Shown here: piece after piece, positions 6,659 through 11,844 of the stretch
Layout: the number at the start of each line of letters is the position of its first letter
Position numbering within the stretch: position 1 is the first letter of the stretch
NCBI GenBank assembly: GCA_945827465.1
Contig: CALZOH010000094.1
Coordinates: 1 to 11,844 of the forward strand
DNA from: an uncultured Prevotellaceae bacterium
GTDB lineage: Bacteria > Bacteroidota > Bacteroidia > Bacteroidales > Bacteroidaceae
Length of the DNA stretch: 11,844 bases
Direction: 5' to 3'
Notes under the pieces: generated by a model
What the model was told of the DNA's origin: nothing
The model's input: only the letters and a program-made list of their open reading frames with translations
Databases searched by the model: none
Program-made: the position numbers and the translations under genes

Positions 6659-7651
6659 TCAGTAGCGGTGATGGTGATGACTGATGTAGGTCTTATATCC
6701 TTTCGGGCGATGGATGAAGCGCGTGCGATAGATGCGCAACGATAGGTAGTAAAAGAGGAAAGCCGTGATCAGTCCGCCCAATACGTCGATGGCGTAATGA
6801 GCACCGATGTAGACGGTGGAAAGACAAAGAATGATATAGAAAGGAAGAAGCACAATGGTTACCTTCTTCGACAACTTGCGCATGAGCAGCAAGATAACCG
6901 TGGCCATTCCGACGTGAGAACTTGGGAAAGCTGCAATGGGATATTCACTCTGTTGAGCTTGCGCCACCAATCCGCTGAAGAATCCCGGCGGATGCGGGTA
7001 GTTGAGTTCCGGATGGAAGCGGAACCAATCGCCAATTGCGGGGAAGTGTCCGGCTTGTACGGCTTCCATACCGATTTTGGGGAAATAAAACTGTGGCCCT
7101 GCCGACTGCAAGAACAGATAAACAATGTAATAGAGGATGAACGAACAGAGCAATACTGTCGTGGTGCGCTCAAAGCGGCGGAAACGATTCGTGCAAGACA
7201 CGATGACCACCGCAATAATCATCAGGTAATAGGAGAAATAACCCATATAGAACAATTCGCTCCAAAAGGAGCCACTGAGCCATTGACTGAAAGTGATGGC
7301 CGGTTGACAACCGAAAATCATTTGGTCGGCCATTGCAAAAATGGGGTCGGTGTTCTTGGCCAGTTTGGAGAAGTTGTAGATATCGGGATACCAATAAGCC
7401 AATAGACTGATCTGAAAGAAGACTCTGACAACGTAGGTGGCTTGGCAGGGGATTTTCTTATAGATGAGCCAAAGCAGCAAAGTGATGATGACGAATAAGA
7501 GTCTATAGAGTAAGAAGGACGGTCCGCTATCGATTTGCTGATAGAGCAGGATACCTAAGAATGTAGTGAAGGCGCAATAGGCCAACATGATTTTTTCTAC
7601 ACCGATAAGTCCCGGTAGAGGGCGCTGATAATTGAAGATGCTTAAATCCAT
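6659..7651 (-). CDS. Membrane PAP2/AUR1-type phosphatase or phosphotransferase
   Basis: A 330-residue integral membrane protein with six or more hydrophobic helices (about 21-37, 47-64, 72-88, 133-152, 164-182, 264-281, 287-305). It carries the PAP2 active site: AGPQFYFP (184-191), FPSSHVGMA (242-250, the P-S-x-H motif with H246), and YIGAHYAIDVLGG (281-293) with H285 and D289 as the catalytic His and its partner. The layout, with a GP..YFP loop rather than a classical KxxxxxxRP, is closest to the PAP2_3/AUR1 group, which contains inositol-phosphorylceramide synthases as well as lipid phosphatases. The start chosen is ATG 7651; the longer frame to 7669 uses TTG. The gene overlaps the upstream SDR by 10 bases (ATGGATTTAA), indicating translational coupling. 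The C-terminus ends in an odd HHHHRY run directly next to a lectin-domain remnant, so its native tail may have been altered. Lipid substrate unknown. Confidence 0.82.
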   Translation of the reverse strand: MDLSIFNYQRPLPGLIGVEKIMLAYCAFTTFLGILLYQQIDSGPSFLLYRLLFVIITLLLWLIYKKIPCQATYVVRVFFQISLLAYWYPDIYNFSKLAKNTDPIFAMADQMIFGCQPAITFSQWLSGSFWSELFYMGYFSYYLMIIAVVIVSCTNRFRRFERTTTVLLCSFILYYIVYLFLQSAGPQFYFPKIGMEAVQAGHFPAIGDWFRFHPELNYPHPPGFFSGLVAQAQQSEYPIAAFPSSHVGMATVILLLMRKLSKKVTIVLLPFYIILCLSTVYIGAHYAIDVLGGLITAFLFYYLSLRIYRTRFIHRPKGYKTYISHHHHRY

Positions 7652-8664
7652 TTCTCTTGTTGATACCAATGAATTGTTTCGTTGACGCCGGCTTCCAAGT
7701 CGTATTCAGGTCGGAATCCCAGTTGCAGGGCAGTGGTTAAGTCGAGGCGCCAATTGCGTTGTTTCAGTATGATGTATTTATCGCGATTGAGCGTGCAGGG
7801 TTGATGAGTGATGGCTGCCATTAATTCGCCAAATTGGCAGATGACGTAGAGCAACCACAGCGGGGCTTTTATGCGGAGCAACCATTTTACGCCGAGTTGG
7901 CGTTGAATCAGGTCGCTGAACATTCGGCTGTTGTAGGTGTTGCCATCGCTAAGCAGGAAGATTTGTCCGGGCTGAGCTTGTTGCAGTGCCAAGAATGCTG
8001 CCTTAACGAGGTCTTTTACGTAAATGAATGTGATTTCCTGCGGTTGAAAGCCCACCGAGAAGTCAATGTGGCGCTGAATACTTTGTGCCAGCAAGAAGTA
8101 GTCGTGTTCGCGTGGTCCGTAAACACCTGTTGGACGCAAAATCACCGTAGGGAAATCCTGTAGGCTGTTCAGATATTGTTCGGCTGCCCACTTGCTGACT
8201 CCATAAGCCGTGTTGGGCTGAGGCTCATCGGTGCAGCAGAGCGGTGCGTATCGGAATTGGCCGGAAGGCTCAGGTTTTTCTTTGGGAGCTCCCATCACGC
8301 TTAGCGAACTTATGAAGACGAACTGTTTTGGCGTCATTCCGAGTTCTTGAAGAAGTGAAACCAGGTGGCGTGTGCCTTCGTAGTTGACTTTCATGAAATC
8401 TTCTTTTCGTCGGGCTTTGGTGAGACCGGCAGCGTGGATGATGTAGTCCCAGCGTCCTTCCTTCTCCTTGAAGGTGGATAGGGATTGGCGGAGGGTGTTT
8501 TCATCATTCAGCGGAAGATGGATGAAGTTGATGCGTGCGTCGGTGAGCCAGATGGTCTTGCTGTGTGGACGTACGGCTGCCCATACCGACCAACCCAACG
8601 TCAGTGCATGCTCAACCATAAAGCTGCCAATGAAGCCGCTTGCTCCCGTGATGAGGATTTTCAT
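7642..8664 (-). CDS. Extended SDR, NAD(P)-dependent epimerase/dehydratase family
   Basis: A 340-residue Rossmann-fold protein of the extended short-chain dehydrogenase family. TGASGFIG (6-13) is the nucleotide-binding glycine motif; HAAG (77-80), FISSLS (117-122, active-site Ser region) and YGVSK (154-158, Tyr154 and Lys158) follow, then RPTGVYGP (177-184) of the substrate half. All catalytic residues are present, so an active oxidoreductase is expected. A hydrophobic stretch near 265-285 (APLWLLYVICQFGELMAAI) is compatible with membrane contact and a lipid substrate. The start is ATG 8664; the frame to 8703 relies on TTG and would begin inside the predicted -7 element. It overlaps the PAP2 gene downstream by 10 bases. 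The general family covers sugar-nucleotide epimerases, hydroxysteroid-type enzymes and bacterial ketosphinganine/ceramide reductases. The PAP2 partner makes a lipid role more likely, but this is inference. Confidence 0.82.
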   Translation of the reverse strand: MKILITGASGFIGSFMVEHALTLGWSVWAAVRPHSKTIWLTDARINFIHLPLNDENTLRQSLSTFKEKEGRWDYIIHAAGLTKARRKEDFMKVNYEGTRHLVSLLQELGMTPKQFVFISSLSVMGAPKEKPEPSGQFRYAPLCCTDEPQPNTAYGVSKWAAEQYLNSLQDFPTVILRPTGVYGPREHDYFLLAQSIQRHIDFSVGFQPQEITFIYVKDLVKAAFLALQQAQPGQIFLLSDGNTYNSRMFSDLIQRQLGVKWLLRIKAPLWLLYVICQFGELMAAITHQPCTLNRDKYIILKQRNWRLDLTTALQLGFRPEYDLEAGVNETIHWYQQEKWI

Positions 8665-8700
8665 TTGTCTGATGGATTCCTTCTTTTGATGAATGCGGTG

Positions 8701-8721
8701 CAAAAGTACGGAATACTTTTG
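8701..8721 (-). promoter_or_regulatory. Perfect dyad containing the -7 element of the SDR-PAP2 unit
   Basis: On the minus strand TACTTTTG (8701-8708) matches TAnnTTTG, placing a transcript start about 30 bases before the SDR start codon at 8664. The same eight bases recur inverted at 8714-8721 across a 5-base spacer, giving a perfect 8+5+8 dyad. The -33 position, 19-20 bases upstream, has no good TTTG. The dyad may therefore be an operator needing an activator or bound by a repressor, or may simply form a small hairpin in read-through RNA from the gene upstream. Confidence 0.42.
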
Positions 8722-8741
8722 ATTTAGAGACTTCCTCCTTT

Positions 8742-11378
8742 TTATTTAGTGGGCGAATAGATAAACAAGCTGCCGGTGTCGGAAATGCCTTGTGCGTTGA
8801 CGTGGATGTGTCCGTCTTTCCGAGCATTGTTGAATAAGAGCACACTCGCTTTTCCATTTTCGTCCGTCGTAATGTTCGGACTCCAATAGAGTGTGCGACG
8901 CAAGTCTTTGTCGGTTGGACGGGCTTCCATTCTGTAGTTGGGCGAATAGAATTCGTCAACGCCGGAATATCCTCTGATGGTGGTGACACGCATTCCCTTG
9001 CGCTTTGACATGGGGAGGGCTTTGTCAAGTCGGCAGTAGAGCATAAACATTACAGGTGGACGTGCACCGGTCAAATCGACTTCGGGACAATATTTCCGGA
9101 TAATTTCGGGGTCTTCGCATATGGCCAAAGAACTAATTTCGCTGGTCAAATAATCGTTGGTTTCAAACCGCTGGTTATCTTTATTCTCACGCAGTAAGAT
9201 CACGTCGCGCAACTTATAGGTCAATTTATAATTTTGGTTGCTGTCTAATGGCGGTGCTGAAGCCGATTCACTGTACTTAGCAGGATCAACTATGGTTGGC
9301 GGATCATAGCTAAAGTGCTTGTTGCGTGAAGCGAGCCAGTCCCACAGAAGGGCATCGTCTTTACCGGAATCATACATGCTTTCCAATTCGTCTTCCACGT
9401 TGTAATAAACCGTTGCAGCTTTCTTTCCGGCAATGGCACCGCCCATATAGGTGAAACGGGCGCCGTAGTTGGGTGCTTTTGATTTGTCTTTGGTTTGTAC
9501 TTTCACCTCCGGGATGTAATGAATCTTGGGCAGGGTATCGGTCCAATGGAAGGTAATCGGAGTTTCTTTTTTCAAAGTTTGTTGCAGCGGTTGGGGTGAT
9601 TCCAACTGTAATTGCAACGGCTCGTAAGCCAAGGTTTGAGGTCGGAAATTACGGTTGAGCACGATGGTGCTCTTCAAGTTGTTGTCCTTGTCATCGGTGA
9701 TAGCAAGGAAACCTACACTTTCGCCGTAGAATTCTTTTCCAATAGAGATGGCAAAGTTCCCGTTTTCGTCGGTTTTGGCCGTGGCCTGCATAATGCGTCC
9801 TTCGTTACCCATCATGAGGTTGACATTGACTCCGGCCAAAGGATTCATTTTACTCTTCAAGTCTGTGATGCGGCCGTCAAGTAGCTGCTCGTCTTCGGCA
9901 GGCTGTTTGAGCTCAAACGGCTGCACACCGGCCATCTCTTTCCATTCGTATCGTCGCCATCCTTGTACCATCAACAAGAGGTCCAAGTCGTCCAGTCGTT
10001 GCGTATTTTTTTCTTGGAAGTAATATTGGGGCTGATGAATGTATCCTTTGAGATCGGAGCACAGTAACATATCGGTGCGTATGTCGCTGATGTCGGCCGA
10101 GAGCATTCCGTTCACATCTTGTACTGAGAGCGAGAACTCACCGCGATGAGGTTTTTGGTCGGCATCTTTCAGCATAAACTCCAGCACAATCGGTGCGAAC
10201 GCTTGATAAGTGCTTTCGTTTTGTTTCACTTCAAGCGTGAAGGGCTTCTGTCGAGGTTCGGCCCAAGCCAATCGCTCGGCTATTACTTCGCCTTCGGTGG
10301 TGAAAAGGGTGACTTGCTGAATACCGTCGCGCAAGGCTTTTCGGGCAATGGTTTTTCGTGACGTTTTACCGTTGGTCTGAAGTGTGTCGAAGTAGCAGAG
10401 CGCTCCGCGACAGGTGACGGTTAGGCCCAATGTGGCCGAACCGAAGTTGGAAGAAGGTGTGGTGGTAAGTATCAAGTTGCCGGCTTCGTCGTGGCTAACT
10501 TCTATGGCACATCCTTTTTCTTGCGTTTCAGGTAACGTGAATTGTAGTTCCTTGCCTTTTTCATTGGTGATTTTGGCGTAGCCGCCGTTCCAGTCGGCAG
10601 GTAGGTTGAAACGCCCCATTCCCTCATGTTGAGGTTTTGTGGTGGCAATCTCTTTGCCTTCGGTGGTGCAGATCGTAATGTTGTTATCAAGGGGGATTCC
10701 CGATTTGTCGGTCAGTTTATAGGCTACGCGATTGCTGATGCCTTTCACAATGTGTCCGCCTTCGGGATAGAAGGATAATATCGGATTATTTTTAGAATAT
10801 TCTCCGTCAACGAGAGGCGTGGGGAAAGGACGTTTGCGTACCAGCTTGTTATCAATATTCTCTTCGGCGATTTTCAAAGCTGAAAACTCGCTGGAATCAG
10901 CCGGTGCTTCAAAGATGGGAACAACGCGCGAATAGATGTAATGTGAGTCCCAATTCAACATGGCACGAGTGTAGGCTCGAATTTCGTAATAGCCACTCTG
11001 AAAGATATTTTCAAGAGAAATGTCGCCGTATGTGCGTCCGTTGTTGATAGGCAGTATTTTCCGGCTGATCACTTCACCTTCGGGCGTAACTAACTCTACA
11101 TAGAGCACCTTGCTGAGGCTGGTGGGCAAAAGGGTACTGGCTCGGAATACGTAGGCTTTAAACCAAATCTTCTCGTTGAGGAAGTAGCCGTTGTTGTCAA
11201 GGTGAAGATAGACCTTCTCTTGAGTGAAGTTGTTGTCGAAAACAGCTACGTTGGTAAAATATTTTTTGAGTTTCTCAATAGCATCATTGTTTTGGGCCTG
11301 AAGAGAAGCTGTAAATAGCAAGGCTACAACAAATGTGAGGATCCGAAAGGATGCGAAATGGCAATGATTTCGATACAT
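8742..11378 (-). CDS. Secreted Bacteroidetes envelope protein, macroglobulin-like (MG2) region
   Basis: An 878-residue exported protein with a Sec signal peptide (hydrophobic FRILTFVVALLFTASLQA, cleavage near 28). It belongs to a Bacteroidetes family usually listed as hypothetical or TonB-plug/MG2-like. Its opening EKVYLHLDNNGYFLNEKIWF (54-73) is the family hallmark and resembles the MG2 domain of alpha-2-macroglobulin-like proteins. Further family segments are SFYPEGG (202-208), LLMVQGWRRYEW (468-479), a carboxypeptidase-regulatory-like region (about 497-575, with TDENGNFAI), RGYSGVDEFYSPNY (802-815) and a final domain with LYWSPNITTDENGKASV (830-846). I see no catalytic motif and no thioester motif, and no lipobox Cys after the signal. 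It probably works in the periplasm or outer membrane, perhaps with TonB-type receptors; its function is unknown. The frame to 11408 would need a TTG start; ATG 11378 fits the signal peptide. The SDR-PAP2 pair follows after 77 bases. Confidence 0.78.
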   Translation of the reverse strand: MYRNHCHFASFRILTFVVALLFTASLQAQNNDAIEKLKKYFTNVAVFDNNFTQEKVYLHLDNNGYFLNEKIWFKAYVFRASTLLPTSLSKVLYVELVTPEGEVISRKILPINNGRTYGDISLENIFQSGYYEIRAYTRAMLNWDSHYIYSRVVPIFEAPADSSEFSALKIAEENIDNKLVRKRPFPTPLVDGEYSKNNPILSFYPEGGHIVKGISNRVAYKLTDKSGIPLDNNITICTTEGKEIATTKPQHEGMGRFNLPADWNGGYAKITNEKGKELQFTLPETQEKGCAIEVSHDEAGNLILTTTPSSNFGSATLGLTVTCRGALCYFDTLQTNGKTSRKTIARKALRDGIQQVTLFTTEGEVIAERLAWAEPRQKPFTLEVKQNESTYQAFAPIVLEFMLKDADQKPHRGEFSLSVQDVNGMLSADISDIRTDMLLCSDLKGYIHQPQYYFQEKNTQRLDDLDLLLMVQGWRRYEWKEMAGVQPFELKQPAEDEQLLDGRITDLKSKMNPLAGVNVNLMMGNEGRIMQATAKTDENGNFAISIGKEFYGESVGFLAITDDKDNNLKSTIVLNRNFRPQTLAYEPLQLQLESPQPLQQTLKKETPITFHWTDTLPKIHYIPEVKVQTKDKSKAPNYGARFTYMGGAIAGKKAATVYYNVEDELESMYDSGKDDALLWDWLASRNKHFSYDPPTIVDPAKYSESASAPPLDSNQNYKLTYKLRDVILLRENKDNQRFETNDYLTSEISSLAICEDPEIIRKYCPEVDLTGARPPVMFMLYCRLDKALPMSKRKGMRVTTIRGYSGVDEFYSPNYRMEARPTDKDLRRTLYWSPNITTDENGKASVLLFNNARKDGHIHVNAQGISDTGSLFIYSPTK

Positions 11379-11405
11379 GATTGGGTGTTTTAATAATTGA
11401 TGTGG

Positions 11406-11436
11406 CAATATTAGTCATAAAAAATGGATTGTGAAA
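11406..11436 (-). promoter_or_regulatory. Possible promoter of the envelope-protein gene
   Basis: On the minus strand TTTC (11433-11436) is followed after 19 bases by TAATATTG (11406-11413). Each element has one mismatch to the Bacteroidetes -33 TTTG and -7 TAnnTTTG. The -7 element ends 27 bases before ATG 11378, giving a short A/T-rich leader with no recognisable Shine-Dalgarno, which is common in this phylum. Confidence 0.4.
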
Positions 11437-11790
11437 GATTTTTCTTTTGCCGTGGAGTCTTTTAACTTTAATTTGTATTAAGGGGTTGTGGGGAAGAATG
11501 ATTCCTCTCCGATGGGCTCATTAGACAGTTGTGTACCAACGAATACTCTTTTTCTCTTCTGATTTTCTTTTTTCGGTTACAATGGAATCCTATCGCTCCC
11601 ATGAGATAGGGTTGTTGGTCTGTATGTTGGTGTATCGGGCATGGAATATCGTCAGGTACAGGGTGCGTAGAGTTCCTTCGCACTTGCTTCCAACCCTTTG
11701 TTTTGCCGGCATTGTTTCCATCGCAAATGAGGTGAAGGTCTTTTCATGGTGTACAAAGTCCCATCGCGATGGCCGAAGCATCGGTGTCAG
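11437..11790. other. Gene-free stretch
   Basis: Short open frames exist on both strands (for example 11531-11821 plus, with a non-ATG start, and 11590-11781 minus). None has a ribosome site, a coding-like composition or a recognisable family. The sequence has T-rich tracts (11553-11576) and a perfect 12-base palindrome, ccatcgcgatgg, at 11761-11772. The pentamer atcgc recurs several times towards the right end. I see no tRNA, terminator or promoter that I would defend. Confidence 0.5.
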
Positions 11791-11844
11791 AGTGACAATT
11801 TCGCTATCGCGGTTGCGATGAGGGTTTGCGCAAGTGACAATTTC
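11791..11844. repeat. 42-base-spaced direct repeat, cut by right edge
   Basis: The 12-mer agtgacaatttc occurs at 11791-11802 and again at 11833-11844, the last base of the window, so the start-to-start distance is 42 bases. A weaker match one period to the left (gtacaaagtcccatcgcg at about 11750-11767 against gtgacaatttcgctatcgcg) suggests an imperfect tandem array continuing to the right. The intervening 30 bases and short 12-base core do not fit a typical CRISPR repeat. Confidence 0.45.

Noticed and set aside
6797..7405. 202-codon plus-strand frame over the PAP2 gene
   Set aside because: It is antisense to a protein with membrane helices and PAP2 active-site motifs, and its own translation is hydrophilic and unlike any family.
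2102..11378. Horizontal transfer suggested by the richer G/C look of the left genes compared with the right ones
   Set aside because: The difference is modest and judged by eye. There is no tRNA, integrase or direct-repeat boundary, and gene content is typical of the order on both sides.
11531..11821. 96-codon plus-strand frame at the right end
   Set aside because: It starts with a non-ATG codon and has no ribosome site. The translation has no family resemblance and the last third is repeat sequence.
11791..11844. Possible CRISPR array edge
   Set aside because: The exact repeat is only 12 bases, the neighbouring unit is degenerate rather than unique spacer, and no cas gene is present.

Overview
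The window looks like chromosomal DNA of a Bacteroidales bacterium, probably Prevotella-like. Three things point there. Several upstream regions carry the Bacteroidetes promoter signature (TTG, about 19 bases, TAnnTTTG). One gene belongs to a secreted family I know only from Bacteroidetes. The fused acyl-CoA dehydratase activase is common in that order. The placement comes from gene content and motifs only; no database search was possible.

Layout, left to right. Positions 1-50 hold part of a degenerate repeat with a 41-base period and internal hairpins. A good promoter (101-131) then leads to the stump of a secreted protein that starts like a right-handed beta-helix (pectate-lyase-type) protein but stops after about 56 codons. 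Next are a secreted alpha/beta-hydrolase esterase (452-1282) and an AlkD-type DNA alkylation repair protein (1269-1988), overlapping by 14 bases. A hairpin terminator overlapping a new promoter separates them from a 1414-residue fusion (2102-6346). That protein joins two BadF/HgdC-type ATPase activator domains to DUF2229 and HgdB-like domains, and is probably an iron-sulfur enzyme that drives low-potential electron transfer with ATP.

The 312-base gap between convergent genes (6347-6658) contains no intact gene. On the minus strand it holds two decayed pieces that resemble the variable C-terminal ends of C-type-lectin-fold proteins diversified by retroelements. This is the most unusual part of the window. 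The rest is on the minus strand. An envelope protein with macroglobulin-like and carboxypeptidase-regulatory-like regions (11378 to 8742) is followed by an extended SDR dehydrogenase (8664 to 7642). The SDR overlaps by 10 bases a membrane PAP2/AUR1-type enzyme (7651 to 6659). The SDR-PAP2 pair looks like a translationally coupled lipid-modification unit, and sphingolipid (ceramide) head-group chemistry is a reasonable guess.

The last 436 bases have no credible gene and end in a 42-base-period direct repeat that runs off the window. I see no defence system, CRISPR array, insertion sequence, tRNA or rRNA. No reverse transcriptase or template repeat that could serve the variable-region remnants lies inside the window.
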